Origin: Nephrocerus scutellatus
Lineage: Eukaryota; Arthropoda; Insecta; Diptera; Pipunculidae
NCBI GenBank assembly: GCA_947095585.1
Contig: OX352765.1
Span: forward strand, 89,116,965 to 89,180,964
Length of the DNA stretch: 64,000 nucleotides
Direction: 5' to 3'
Part shown: one piece after another, positions 10,768 through 22,948 of the stretch
How positions within the stretch are numbered: position 1 is the stretch's first letter
Layout of the letters: each line of letters opens with the position of its first letter
Notes under the pieces: generated by a model
What the model was told of the DNA's origin: nothing
Seen by the model: only the letters and a program-made list of their open reading frames with translations
Databases searched by the model: none
Program-made: the position numbers and the translations under genes

Positions 10768-11415
10768 GCTTTAAAGTCTTTAAAAAGATGGTGTAGTGAG
10801 TCTTGAAACTCTAGACCTTTTTCTATAACTTGCCTAAGGTTGTAAATCTGATCAGTTATTGACTTCCCTGGGATGAAGCCACACTGGTATGAACCAATGA
10901 TGACTTTAGCGTATGGGGCCATCCTGTCTTGAAGGATAGAGGAGAAAATCTTATACGCGGTACTCAACAATGTTATACCACGATAATTGCTGCCTTTATT
11001 ATATATGGGGCGCAAGATGCCTCTTTGCCAGTTTTCTGGCATCGCTTCTTCCTCCTATACTTGCACTATTAGTTCATGAATTGCTTGATGTATTGCGGGG
11101 CATCCTTTTTTAATCATTTTTTGAGCAGGTTTATCGCTAACTTCGTCTATTCTTGGTGGTGGCAGCATAGTATGGTCTGGCCATTTATCAATTCATTAAA
11201 GTGCTTTACCCATCGCTCTAAGATGACTTTGAGATCGGCGATCAGACTAACCTCCTTGTCTTTGTAGAATGTGCGACGCGGTGTAAATTACGTCATACCG
11301 CGGATTCTTTGGTAGAACTTCCGCACCTGGTGCGGTCCTCGCACTTTGTACTGTTCTTGTTCACGGATGAGGTTCTTCTCCCGGGCTGCTTTCTTTCGCC
11401 GGTGAGCTGTATTTC
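10768..11415 (-). mobile_element. LINE-A copy, RT N-terminal side and linker
   Basis: Minus strand. From FKDFKAA (10768-10790) back through QCGFIPGKSITDQIYNLRQV (about 10835-10900), [19 protein letters not shown] (about 10925-10990), MPENWQRGILRPIY (11000-11042) and further N-terminal linker residues with SSTKESAV (about 11293-11320) to TGERKQPGR (about 11380-11405). The 155-codon open frame at 10575-11042 reads through the SINE junction. The RT palm is not in this piece. Confidence 0.8.
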
Positions 11416-11680
11416 ATTTTGTAAAAATTTTGGAGACCCCGGGCCCCGGGGTCGTGAGGCCCCATACAAATTTTTTAAAAGAGGTCCGAGGGGTGCCCAT
11501 TTACATTTTTTAAAAATTAGCCCGATTTTTTCCAAATGGACAAAACGGTTTGAAAATTTTTTGGAGTGAACGGTCCCTGAGGCCCGAGTGTTGCCCATAA
11601 TATTTTTTTTAAAAATAAGCTCGATTTATTCAAATCTTAAACACATGTGTATCTCCGATGGATAAAACTAATCGTAATCT
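11416..11680. repeat. Dispersed repeat (family R)
   Basis: Contains phrases such as CCATACAAATTTTTT, TTAGCCCGATTTTTT and GTGTATCTCCGATG that recur at 16320-16520, 23965-24375 and 40505-40690. No coding content. Possibly a piece of a large non-autonomous DNA element. Confidence 0.45.
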
Positions 11681-11719
11681 TATGTAATACCTTGAATCAC
11701 GGTTTTTGAAGACAACGTT

Positions 11720-12235
11720 CTACAGAATCTGATGTCATATCTATTCATAAATTTGCTGAAAGCAAAGTTGTTGCATTCGATATTTCTAAGGTATTAGACA
11801 AACTCAGGCTTCAAGCACTTTTTGAATTTGAATCTCATGGAATTATTATAAATTACTTGATTGGACTAATAACTATATTTCCGGCCGTTCAATCAATTTC
11901 CTATTAATTGTTCACTGCATAAACGCCGGTATTCCACAAGGCTCTGCTTTGTCTCCGATACTCTTTCTCATTTTCATTAATGATCTCCTATCCGCTACTT
12001 CCAATCCAATTCATTCTTTCGCTGACTATTGCACTCTTAACTTTTCACTGCACTTCGCACTCTCTTCATGGCTCTCTTAATCGCAAGTGGAACTATAATA
12101 ACAACGTATGTTAAGCACGTTATATTACAACCTTGACAGTATAACAAGGAGGAGAAGAATTGAACGCTTCCAAAACCCAATGCCGTCTTCTGTCATCGAA
12201 GCGTAATTTAAACCCCCAACCTTTATCCATGAAAA
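11720..12235 (+). mobile_element. LINE-B (CR1-like) RT fragment
   Basis: Includes the palm motif DISKVLDKLR (about 11788-11815; usual form DISKAFD), INAGIPQGSALSPILFLIFI (about 11927-11990), the FADD position mutated (about 12015-12030), and LNASKTQC (12159-12182). The pieces lie in different frames, and no complete ORF survives. Confidence 0.75.
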
Positions 12236-12340
12236 AGAAACTGAAAAACTCGCAAAACTTGATATATGCGTCAACAACAACAAGCTTCGTGTTGTGTTTT
12301 TGCATTGGAAGTTTCAGCTTTCTGTTGCCAAAACATCAAA

Positions 12341-12747
12341 AGTTCACATGTGTGGACTTTGAATTCCGATGTAAACATTCGCAGTACACATATGTGTACT
12401 TGGTGTTAAAAAGCCAACTATATCCACAATTGCAAAAAACTTTTTTATATTTTATGTTTTCCCAATGAAATCATATTTTACCCTAACTTTTTTATGAAAT
12501 TTAATTTATTATTTTATTGAAAACGTACTGTATTTGTGGTTTATCTGACATGCTGGTTCATTCACGACATCACTTCACTTAAAAAAACAGAAAAAAACAT
12601 CCAACATCGAAAATAAAACTGTCAATGAGAGCGCTTTAAAAAGAAAAGAAACGTTCTCTTAGGAAAGCCAAGTTATTTGAAAAAAAAAAAAAAAACGACC
12701 TAAAAGACCTAAAATAAAAACCAAATTTAAGTCCACATATGTGTACT
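12341..12747. repeat. Three copies of an 18-bp palindrome
   Basis: AGTTCACATGTGTGGACT (12341-12358), AGTACACATATGTGTACT (12383-12400, perfect) and AGTCCACATATGTGTACT (12730-12747) fit the pattern AGTNCACATRTGTGNACT. Each contains CACATRTG, an E-box-like core. Protein-binding sites or ends of a small element are both possible. Confidence 0.7.
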
Positions 12748-13647
12748 GTGTATCCAGGTGTTGTTTGTTCACAGTCGATTTGTGATAATCAAGTAATGCG
12801 TCTGGCCATATAATTAGTGGCCAATACTGCTGGTTTTTTAATTAAGCTTAATACTTTCTGTCTTTGTAAACAAACTAATAATCAAAATGATGATCTAACG
12901 CAACTATTAAAGGTAATTTTCATTTTTATAACCACTAACCCTTTATGTATATGCTATTTATTTGCTGTTTAATCAGCAGAAATGGGGTAAGTGTTCTATT
13001 GCCTTTGGATCGCTGGAGGAAGCAATGCTGACTGATGCTAGAGAATCTAAAATCAAAGTTGCAAACTAAATCACGATTTAAAAACTTTAACACTTGATGC
13101 GATGCCATGCAGTTATTGATTATCCAGATCCTGAAACTAATTACCAATCCATTTCACAAAGTTAGCATACCATTTACAAGCTTAACCCAGTTGATAGCTA
13201 ACTAACTCACTCATTCTGTACCGGTTGCATTTTTTATTTTTACAAATTTATTTGATTACGACTCATTGAATTCTGAGTAGTATCCGTCCGCTTGTATTTT
13301 GTATATTGATTCCTGATTGATATGAATTAGCATTATATTCTTGTTTATTGAAGAGTGTAAACAAAAACAACTTCACAGGACAATGGGGAAGACACAGTGC
13401 ACGCGATTAATGGAAATTTTATGTGCTACAGCACTTTAGGTTATACTGTTATCCTTTTTTTATACCCAGACAATTGAAAGAGGGAGAATCGATTTTCTTC
13501 AACCAAGAATTTGTTAAGAATGATATGGTGCTGTACCCAACCCTATTTTGTTTAATCAAAATCCTTTTAGGATATTAAATTGGCAATATATTTACTCCGC
13601 CCAACGTTGGTAAGGCAATGCATTACTTGGTAATGGCAGGATGCAGT

Positions 13648-13667
13648 ATGGTAAGTTAACTTACCAT
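13648..13667. repeat. 20-bp perfect palindrome
   Basis: ATGGTAAGTTAACTTACCAT equals its own reverse complement. Function unknown. Confidence 0.8.
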
Positions 13668-14164
13668 TTGTCGATATTAATAAAAAAAAAAAAGAAGCAT
13701 GAAATCGTCGGTAAAATTCATCAATCACAGTGTTAGTAGAATAATATGCTCGATGCGATCTTGTCGAGAGCTTTAGTCACTCGATGTAGCAACTGAACTA
13801 AATTTTCTGATCGGAACTTTTAGAACCAAGAGAACCAAAAACACATTCCTTAAGAATGAACTGAACTTAACTTTCATACATGATCTTCCTGATAAGTGGC
13901 TCAATAACCGGAATTCGGTTATGCTCTCCGGATTACGCAAGCCAATTTGTATGTAACATTTAATTGATAGTACACAAGAGACATCACATGACGAATAATC
14001 CAAGCAAACCAAATTTCTGTTTGATTTAAATTTACATTCCATTTGAAAACTATTTTCTACGAAAACACTGATACTTAGCCACCTTAGCTGCGATTTACAA
14101 GTAGTAGTAGGGAAAGAAAGAATTCGAACTTGACAGAACTCTTTCTCTCTTTCTCTTTCCATAG

Positions 14165-14620
14165 AGCCGGTGTACAGAGTGACGCCCTTCCTTATTTGTT
14201 AATTCGTTGGCTTTCTCATTGCCATTTATATTATGGTGCTCTGGACCCTAAATCCAGAAATTGACTTTTTGAAACCAGTTCTTCTTGGCGCTGTCCTTCA
14301 AGTTTCCATAAGCCGATCCTTTCGATTTCTATGGTGCATTCTCATAAGGAATTTTCTCTTAAAGAGAAAAGAGGCAATTCAGGAAGGCAGTCGGACTTTG
14401 ACAAATTAACTTTGTCTAACTGACTCCATCCTTGATCTTTGATCCGTCAGTATAGAGTGCCTCGTCAAATTGTCTCACTACTTTGCCAGCCTTCCAATTT
14501 CCTCTAGTCGGAAACTCGATAGCAAAGCCTTACTTGAAGTCCAGTTTTAAAGTACCGTACTCAGTTGAAGATCTCAATCATACCTTTTGATACCATACGC
14601 AGTTTATTGCAGTTTCCATA
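14165..14620 (-). mobile_element. LINE-C RNase H domain fragment
   Basis: On the minus strand ALYTDGSKIKDGVS (about 14423-14463) is the first catalytic box of a non-LTR-type RNase H, and NEKANELTNK (about 14195-14225) matches the NEKADELA motif near its end. Several frame breaks. RNase H after the RT is known from the R1/LOA/I group of LINEs. Confidence 0.6.
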
Positions 14621-14829
14621 CGGTCTGAGTGTCAAACCACAAAGTGTTTAATAATCACAGTCCAGCACTGAGTGAAACTCAGGAATTCGAAACTTGATGC
14701 CATTATTTTTCCCACGACGCAGACTCGCAATTTATGTGCTTCCATCTTTTGCCATAATTCAACCAATGTTCCAATCCGGAATTTAATTTCATATGGCTGC
14801 GAGTGCAGGTACAAAGGCTTAACATTGAC

Positions 14830-15440
14830 TTTTTCTTTTTATATAGAAGCCCCCAACTTAGACAGTCTTTCAACTCAGAGCGAGTTTGATGTACTGTCTG
14901 AGTCAATTTTAAGAATTGTCACAAAATACTTGTATCGTAAAACTGAAATAGTTATTGCGGGCGATTTCAATGTACACACTTATGGCCAGAGAACACGCGA
15001 AGGAAGCTGTGTTGCTATATTCGTTGAGTTTACTCACCTTACTCAGCTTTGAAATGAGCCTACAAGAATACCTGACATTGCAAATCATTCCGCAAACCAT
15101 TGACTCTTGACTTGTTCCTTACCTCTCGTCCTGATAATAACTCCGTCAATGTATTATCGCCTCTAGGCTCGTCAGACCATTGTGTTGTATCCGCTAATTT
15201 CTTGTTAATAAACCATTCAGTTAGAGGAAAAACTCCCAAAAAACCAGTATAACAAAAACGAGAAAGCCAATTGGGATAGCCACAACCAATTCTTTGGGAA
15301 CGTTAACTGGTCGCTATTATTTCGCGATAGTAACGCGGATGCCGCCGCTGATGCAATCACACACATCATCCTTATTTTTATGAGAGACTTTATACCCTCC
15401 AGGAATAAGTAAGGGACTTCCAACAATGTTCACATTGAGG
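14830..15440 (+). mobile_element. LINE-B (CR1-like) endonuclease fragment
   Basis: The reading frame at 14672-15052 includes VIAGDFNVHTYGQ (about 14952-14990), the GDFN motif of the LINE endonuclease; then PTRIPDIANHSAN (about 15057-15095), LGSSDHCVV (about 15165-15190, broken), and NWSLLF... DAAADAITHI in the linker (about 15303-15370). Interrupted by stops. It abuts a LINE-C fragment at about 15455. Confidence 0.7.
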
Positions 15441-15454
15441 CCATCAAAAAAAAA

Positions 15455-15905
15455 ATTGTGGACTAAATCCAAGATACCGGCCTTTATCCTTCCAAAACTC
15501 AATGGAAAAAGTCTCAGCCTTACCCACAGCGCCAAATATCTCGGAGTGATCTTGGATAGGAAGCTTAGCTGAAAGGCTAACATAGAGAACAGGGCTAAAA
15601 AAGCATGCGTGGCCCTCTATGCCAGTAGCAAAACCATCGGCAGGAAATGGGGTCTTCAACCAAAATGGCTCTCTGGCTGTAAACAATTGTTGTACGGCCA
15701 ATGCTCACCTATGGATCGCTGGTTTGGTGGCGATGAAGAAGAAGTATAACGCCACCAAACTCAGCAGCAGGCATTACAGGAGCTCTACGGTCTTGCCCGA
15801 CCGAGGGCCTTAACACCATCTTGCACTAATTAACTCCTGACATATTTATCAAGTATGTTGCGACGTGCAGTGCAGTACGACTCAGAGAGAGATGGTTAAA
15901 AAGGA
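15455..15905 (+). mobile_element. LINE-C reverse transcriptase C-terminal fragment
   Basis: Encodes PAFILPKLNGKSLSLTHSAK and YLGVILDRKLS (about 15478-15570), then ENRAKKACVALYAS and GRKWGLQP (about 15585-15660). The end, with RHQTQQ and RLRE-like pieces, is shared with 37900-38080. YLGVxLD is typical of the RT thumb region in LINEs of the Jockey/R1/LOA groups. It is fragmentary, with stops. Confidence 0.7.
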
Positions 15906-15934
15906 CCTCAAATAGCGACAGCTTGACCCATTTT

Positions 15935-16100
15935 TGTGTGTATTTTCGAATAATTTGGGGTCCTTTTAAACCATCTTCCCCACGACCTAGAGAGCTGAAA
16001 TTTTGTTTAACTCGGAATTTTTGCAGATTTACCCATTACCGTATCTCCTTATTCAGAAAATGTGAAAGTGGGACAGGACAACGTCTGTCGGATCAGCTAG
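15935..16100 (+). mobile_element. Helitron-like 3' end
   Basis: Ends GGACAACGTCTGTCGGATCAG then CTAG at 16097-16100 followed by T. A short hairpin (GACA/TGTC) sits just before CTAG, as at Helitron 3' ends. The 5' limit is not certain. Confidence 0.5.
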
Positions 16101-16520
16101 TCTATACTTATATTAAAAACAGCCCATAAAAAATCTCATGTAAATTCTATAATAACCAAAAGTATACTGAATTCCACTATAAATGCTGAAATATAAAAAC
16201 ACATACGAAGAACTGCAACCAAACAACAAAACAACCCCAATCGTGAAGCAAGCAGCGCTGCTCATAGCGCACAGCGCACAACGCACCCAAAACACAGTCA
16301 TTATAGTATGAAATGATCTGATGCCGGGAAAAGAAATTTGTATGGGAGCCCCCCCGACCCCGAGGCCCGATCACACTCAAATTTTAACAGAAAGTATTGT
16401 CACGGGAAATATACATGTGTGCATACATTGCAATTAAATAGGACTTTAGGAAGTGTGTTAAAAATTTATCACAAGATTCTACCAACCAGCCAGCCAGCCA
16501 CGGGCACGCGAAGTTTAAAA
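16101..16520 (+). repeat. Possible Helitron 5' start followed by family R repeat
   Basis: Starts TCTATACTTATATT directly after the CTAG at 16100, the form of a Helitron 5' end. The segment 16320-16520 shares GTATGGGAGCCC, GTTAAAAATTTATCACAA and the CACGGGCACGCGAAGTT-like phrase with 24300-24375. No matching 3' end was found. Confidence 0.4.
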
Positions 16521-18679
16521 AATTAATGTCTGTTGGTTTGTAATAATTACACTGAAACTTTAAAACTAGACAGCCGATTGATCTGAAACTTACAGAGAAT
16601 AAGCGTCTTAACAAAATCTCGGTAAATCACATAGTACGAATACGATCGAGTTGGCGCTTTGTTTAGGTTAAGGCAATGGTACACCCCTTCCGAGGTAGTT
16701 ATGGCAAGGCTGGGATTCATGCCTGCGGCTGGCGGAGTTCCCGGGAAAACCTAGTATTTTATATAATTAGCTTTCGGTTCAAGGTTTGCAAGTTTGTAAT
16801 TCTTTGACAAGGGATTAAAAATATTGGGATAGAAAAATAAAAAAAAAGAATTCCGGGAGTAAAGTTTTAAGTTCACCTCACACACATTGTTTTTAGATAC
16901 ATTCTGAACAAAGGCTGATTTCTAACTTCTCGGGAAAAGTCAAGAAGAAAAGGATAGATGGAAAAGCTTACGCAATGGTAATACCACAAGAAGGGTAAAA
17001 CAATCCCTGACTGACAAACAAACAAAACTACAACTTCGTCCTTGCAATCCGAATAAATTTTGATTATAATCCTTACAACTAATGGAATTAATAAATGATA
17101 CACATGTTGTATAGTTATTATTAGTAAATTTGATTGCGTAAGTCATTGCCGCAGGATATGATTGGCAGTTATAGGATTACTTATGATGTAACTAGTATCG
17201 CGTAGGATTCATTAAAATTTCACCCAACTATCCAACACCCAAAACCGTATCCTATTTCTAATTAGTGGCAAGGCATCAAACAACAAATGGCTCATTAAGG
17301 ATTAATTTGAAAATCCGATTAAACATTGAACTCAACTCACCTGGTAACGTTGTCCTGTGAGTGATGATGAATGCTGATATTTGGGTGTGTGTTTTTGTCT
17401 GAGTTGCTTCTACTACTCTGTATGTTGTGTCCGGAAATAGTCTCTATTGCTATCTTAGATGATAATGCAAATAATTAAAGTAAACAATTCGGTTGCATTA
17501 GAGGATGTTCGGATGTCAAGTTTCTTGGGAGTGTTAACGCGATTAAGCGGCTATCAGGCGGTTACCGGTCTACCATAAGCAAAGATAAGATAGTCTACGC
17601 CTAACTGAGTGTGAAATAAAAAGACAATAATTCACTTGAAACTCAGTTTAACGTTAAAGCAAAAAACTTAACTTTAATATTAATTCTAAGCTTAGCATTC
17701 ATTAACTCCTACATTGACACTATAATTATTATTCTTTTTATGCGGATCTATCCTTTCTTGGCCGTCCGTTACACCAATTATAAAATTTTGCAATTAAACC
17801 CTCAACTAAACTTTCAAACACTTATCTATTCACATCGCTTTTTTAGCCTTCCGGGAAGCACTACATTTTATTTACGTAATTTTTATCAGAATTGCATTTT
17901 CATTTTTTTTTTTATTTTAACAACAAAGTAATCATCTTTTAATTTTTATTCAAAATTTATAAACCTGTTGTTGAAGCTTCATAAGGATAATATTTGATGG
18001 AACAGAATCTCAAATCCTTCGAGACAGAATGACGCAAAATCTTTAGCGAAGCACCCGTTCGTATGCCTGTTACCGTAACGATTTCATATCAGTAACTGAG
18101 CTGTTGTTCTATTTCGTAAAATTAAATTTGAAAAAAGGACGAAAGCTTTTCGCAGTTGGTATAAAAATGTTTCTGTACTGGTATAACAGCAGCTTCTCTG
18201 CAATGCAAGAGCATGCGTGGTAGCTGATGTCTTATCTAATCTCAGTCGGTATACCGTACAGCATGGACAATCATAATAAACAACAAAATATTAAGGATAT
18301 TTTGTCACGTGCTTTTCGTCCATCGTTATGGAACAATTTCATTATGACGACGACATGTCAAGCAGCGATAGTAATTTCGCGCTCTTCATGTTATGCTGAA
18401 TTGAGGAACAAACAAGCAGATATGGAAGCAGACTCTACCGTACCAATTTGATGACGATGGCAGTTGTGTGGAGTTCGAGTTTAATGAGACATTTTATTGC
18501 GGTTTTTCCGTCATCTTCTTGTGGTGTTTTTTTGGGGGTTTTGCCGGATAAAGACTTGGAAATTGGTAAAAGGATTTATGCATTTAACACCAGAACAAGA
18601 AGTAATGGTTTTGTTTGTGTGAACTTTGATTTTGATTTGGTAAAAAGTCGTTAGCATAACTAGGACAGGCAATATCAGT
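16521..18679. other. No gene seen
   Basis: AT-rich DNA. Small frames (e.g. 18227-18451, 18448-18654) lack recognisable domains and codon-pattern support. Confidence 0.5.
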
Positions 18680-18950
18680 TGTCCATGACCTCTCTAATCA
18701 ACCAAGGGAAGATTTTATTACATCCAATCAGCATTTGTAATATTGGTTTTGACAACGAAACAGAGAGACTGGTTTATGAACTCTTCAACCAACGAGTACG
18801 CTTTCAAAAACTAGGAAACTCACCGCATAAATGCTGGCATTCCATAGGGCTCTGTTCATTCTCCGATACTTTTTCTTATTTTCATTGATGATCTCTTGGT
18901 GATACTTCTAATCCCATACATTCTTTTTCAACAATCACAAACGCATAAGA
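18680..18950 (+). mobile_element. LINE-B (CR1-like) RT fragment
   Basis: The segment 18815-18940 matches the RT stretch with NAGIP.GSVLSPTLFLIFIDDLL, in broken frames, and the TSNPIHSFS equivalent at 18910-18935. Possibly the same insertion as 19395-19905, split by a 450-bp segment. Confidence 0.65.
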
Positions 18951-19394
18951 CCAGCATTATATTGAGCGTAGCCTAGCACAGCATAGCCTAGCAGAGGTTT
19001 TTGGAGCACACAATATCAGTTTAGTTAAGTTAAGTTAAGAACCATTTTCTCCTCTGTTTGTCAACCGATTTTCTTTTTTTTTTCTTTTTTTTTGTAGCTA
19101 TTGATATTGTAGCTTTAGTGTTATCAATAAAAAAAAAATTGGAAACAAAAAGTTATCTATTAACGTTCATTTTAGCGTTTAGAACAGTTGCTAAGAGTTC
19201 AAAATTTCGATAGAACAGAAATACAGTGGTGGAGGCGTTGAGTGAGGTTGTTGGGTGGTTGGGGATGGGTGGTTTAGGGCGAGGGAGTGGGTGAGGGTCG
19301 CCTAGAGTACGGAGAGACGGTCGAATTTCGACCAATGGGCGATACCTAGTAAGATTAAATGCATCATTAAATATAACATATTGTATGACCGAAA

Positions 19395-19905
19395 AATTGC
19401 GGCTACGTTATGCTGTGCTCAATATGTCTAAACGCTGGCATTCCACAGGGCTCTATCCTGTCTCCGATGGTATTTCTTCTTATTTCAATTATCAATCTAC
19501 TAGACAGAGTTCAGAACCGCGCTACAAAATTTATTTGTGACGCAAATATCTCGAATACAATTGAATCGCTTGAAAGTAGGAATGTTTTCTGCTTGTCACT
19601 GTTTTATTACTTTTTCCACAAGCAGTGTTCAAAAGAAATATGCAGATGCATCCCGCCCATCCTCCAACCCAATCGCAATACCCGTGCCTCAACTCGAGCT
19701 CACGGGTCTTCCATTACCAACGTACCAACCAGAGATTTATTCTTTAGCCGCACAATAATTATGTGGACTGAATTGCCCTACTCTGTGTTTTCCCATTTGT
19801 ATGATCTGCAGTCATTAAAGACACACGTTAATAGATATCTCACCGTTTCCACTCCTTAATTTCGAACGCCTTTGAATGTGTGCAGATTATAAAACTAAAA
19901 CTAAA
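19395..19905 (+). mobile_element. LINE-B (CR1-like) RT and C-terminal region
   Basis: An open frame at 19410-19859 joins CLNAGIPQGSILSPMVFLL (19425-19485) straight to LLDRVQNRATKFICDANI (19497-19550) and the C-terminal segment NRNTRAST... RTIIMWTELP. The rest of the RT, including the FADD box, has been deleted in frame, which keeps the frame open by accident. Its 3' end carries the shared tail in weak form. Confidence 0.75.
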
Positions 19906-20869
19906 TTAGACCGCCGTGTCGGTCCCTTGTATTCAAATCCAAAAGAAAATCACATTTCAAATCCTTCGTAAAAGTAGCGATAGAACAAAGGATTTGTTGG
20001 CTGTTCTTCGATGGATGAACTTATAAAAGTTCATCCTTAGTCTGGAAAAGCTGCATAAGAAGTCCATAGTTGATTCTTCTTCTTTTAGGCAGGATGTGCA
20101 TCTTGAATACAAACCAACCATGCTCCGACAGCTCCTACCGACAGAGATTTCTCAACGGAACTTGTCGGTGTTTTTCTTCGGCCTATCCACAAAGACCTTG
20201 ACAATGCTAGAAAAGTGTGTCGGGATTTCTAGCATTGCTTTCGTTTGGTCTCCATAAATTTTCAAATACACCCAGATAAACTTTGCTTGACTCAAAAGCC
20301 TAATATTGGGTCCGGACCAGTGGGAATGGCATACCATACGAACGGCTTGTTACAAATGTAGCATATATGTAGCATGTAGAGGATAAATTTCCTTCTATTC
20401 ATGTATCACACGAAATACAGATTAGAGTGCGAGAATTCCAGTGTTAAGTCTTATATGAAATTCTGGAACAATCTTCGAGCTGACACGTCGAATGTAAAAC
20501 AGCTTGGCTGTCACAAGATATTGAGAAGTTTCTTCTTTCTAGCCTTTTTGAGACAGCCCAGTAAGCCCAAAATAACAAATAGACATTGTAATAAGAATAG
20601 GGCAGGATAAACAGCTGGCATGTGCGAAGAGGATTCCTGCTCGGAAAAAGGTTTGCTTTGAATTAATGGGACACCAAAACGTAGGCCTGCTATGTTATCG
20701 AATTTTATACCTGCATCAGGAGCATAGCCAATTGTTCAGAAACATCGAAGACCTCATTCTTTCGAAGTCAACATGTACTTTTCACCACTTCCATCTGAAT
20801 AATTGGCAGATTCAGAAGTGTCAGCTTCAGAAGAAGTATCTGCTGAGATAGAGCGTATCATTTCTGTTC
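19906..20869. other. No gene seen; one hairpin
   Basis: Contains a perfect 12-bp inverted repeat (20202-20213 with 20226-20237, CAATGCTAGAAA and complement, 12-base loop). No gene or family recognised. Confidence 0.5.
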
Positions 20870-21015
20870 TTTTTAAGTAGGCGTTCCTTTGCAGTCTGTT
20901 AGTGCGCTTTTAGCCATTTTAAGACAAGTCCTTGGCCTCCAAACAATTAATGCATAGGTGAGAATCGGTTTGATCATCGTTAAGTAGAATCTCCTGTGCA
21001 CCATTTTCAGACTCG
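20870..21015 (-). mobile_element. LINE RT C-terminal fragment (LINE-C-like)
   Basis: Minus strand reads MIKPILTYALIVWRPR then LKMAKSALTDCKG, the conserved IxPIxTYxxxVW region just after the RT domain in Jockey/R1/LOA-type LINEs. Confidence 0.55.
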
Positions 21016-22411
21016 GCCTCCTTGCTCCTTTACACTGAATTCTCAATATTCTCGGCTACAAGTGCATCTTCCACATCATCTTTTAATCCATCATCATCAC
21101 CAGGTGAATGTGAGAAGACATATATCACTAACTGACCGACTTCTTCTATCTATAAATCCAAAACAAAGCTCCATAAACTTTCTGCTCGTGTCATCCCTTA
21201 TCTCTTAGCCATTTTGACTGTAACTTTATCGGCTGGAAAGCATGTTTTACATGTTGGTTCTTTAATCTATTCCTTTTAGAAAACTTGCACATTGAGTCAG
21301 CATTATCCAAGCCTCAATCAATATCAATAACTACTTCTATAGTGAAGGCGTCTCAATGCTGTATATAGGTCATGAAGAACGAACTCGCTAGAACTTAAAC
21401 CATCATATACATACTTATTATGATGTGAGCCACCTTGGTCAAAACATATTATACTCGATTTCCACTATATTTACGTTTAAAGACTAATAGATCCTTTTTC
21501 ACCCAATAACTGTACCAAAAGCCTCTTAAATCGAGTATAAATATAATGATGAGCTTCCTGACTGAAAATATTCGTACAAAACTCTTCGCAAAAAGCAATA
21601 ATTAACCTACACACTCTAAAAGTATCAATTTAGTGAGCAATTTAATTGTTAATTAAAGGTAAAACTTAACCCTCAACTTCCTTTCAACTTTATTCCCCAG
21701 TCTATATATGTAGTTGTGTCCTCTCTATCTTCTTTTGTTCATCAATGTGGAAAATTCATAATCGAATCTATTTTATCGCTCTATCGCTTTTCCCTGCTCA
21801 TGCGTTTGTCACAAATAAAACTATAATCGAGTATCTCGATAGTGCCATAATAATAGCTGAGTTGCTTCTTTAACGACAACGGTTCTTCTCCTTTGTTACC
21901 TAGCATACAAGATGCATATTCATATAGGATATTAACACGAGAAAGGTCAAATTCCTATACATAATCGATTATGATACGAATATGGAAGGTGTGCAAAAGT
22001 TATTCCAGTTATTCTGCACAATTTACTCACTATAATGATGTTCAGATAATAGTGTGTGTTTGTGTGTGATGGGCTACGTGACTATCAGATAGTATTAACG
22101 CATTCAAGCATTCAAGCAGTAAAACGACCCAAATACATAATGATGTGTTATTTTTGGTATTTAGCCCAATGGATTACCTGAGATTATAAACATCTAATGA
22201 ATTCCAGGAGTCTTCGCTGTGACTTAATTAATTCATATAACAAACTAAATACAAAGCTTTTTTTAAAAACCTTACTTAGGAGTAGACTAATATGAACTGA
22301 TAGATTAAAGTCGCAACAAACGAAACATAACAATGTTTATTAGCCACAAGGGAGATTAACGTCCTTGAACAATATTGCTTTTATTTATATATAGAACACT
22401 TATATAATTCT
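21016..22411. other. No gene seen
   Basis: AT-rich DNA with a GT-rich run at 22050-22068. Nothing else recognised. Confidence 0.5.
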
Positions 22412-22706
22412 TGTAGTGTCATGTAGATAAATTTTCATTTAAGACACGACGAAGACACGACATTAGAATGCAATTTCGTTTGGCTTCCAGTTGAGCAACA
22501 GAAGAGACGTTTTTAGAACTAAATATATAGGCCACAAATGCAACCACAAAAAGTTACTATGTTGTATGCAGCTGCGTTGCATATAGTGTTGTGTAAGAGG
22601 AGATATGTTTTTTGGGGATTAAGTCGATAATTGCACGAATAAGTACTAAATCGATCCCATTGGTCATTCATACCAATCGTACTTAGTTTTAACCCAGAAT
22701 TTTGGG

Positions 22707-22714
22707 TATAAAAG
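22707..22714 (+). promoter_or_regulatory. TATA box of the LTR
   Basis: GGGTATAAAAG context. A start site would be expected near 22737. Confidence 0.5.
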
Positions 22715-22856
22715 AAGCTGCATAGTAGGAAGAAGACGAAGAACTTGAAGTATAATCCGAGAGTCTAGACAAGTCGCAGCAAAGCTAAAGACAGCGGGCT
22801 TGTTAGAGAGATAAACAATTATATAAAGATAAATATTTATAAAAAAAAAATAAAAG

Positions 22857-22906
22857 GGAGAAGAGAACTTAGACGGGAAAAAATGGCCGTCTAAGTTCGC
22901 TTCTCC
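22857..22906 (+). other. Stem-loop after the LTR poly(A) signal
   Basis: Arms 22857-22876 and 22887-22906 pair over 20 positions with one mismatch (864/899), loop of 10 bases. It begins 3 bases after AATAAA. Confidence 0.75.
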
Positions 22907-22948
22907 GCCTCTGAAAAGCGGATAGCACGGAACTACGACGCATCAAAT

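Larger units (their letters stand above)
12236..14164. other. No gene seen; palindromes
   Basis: No convincing gene. It holds three related 18-bp palindromes (12341-12747), a 20-bp palindrome (13648-13667) and a poly-A run at 12680-12695. The 129-codon minus frame at 13773-14162 has no recognisable domain. Confidence 0.5.
22412..22948 (+). mobile_element. LTR of a retrotransposon (5' LTR; left limit uncertain)
   Basis: Called from its right end. A primer binding site starts at 22949, a TATA box lies at 22707-22714, a polyadenylation signal AATAAA at 22849-22854, and a strong stem-loop at 22857-22906, the promoter-then-poly(A) order of an LTR. TGTAGTGTCATG at 22412 is a plausible left end, but no second LTR is in the window to confirm it. 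No gag or pol coding sequence follows; the leader is broken by other repeats from about 23105. Confidence 0.5.

Noticed and set aside
14672..15052. 126-codon plus frame as a host gene
   Set aside because: Contains the GDFN motif of a LINE endonuclease, so it belongs to LINE-B.
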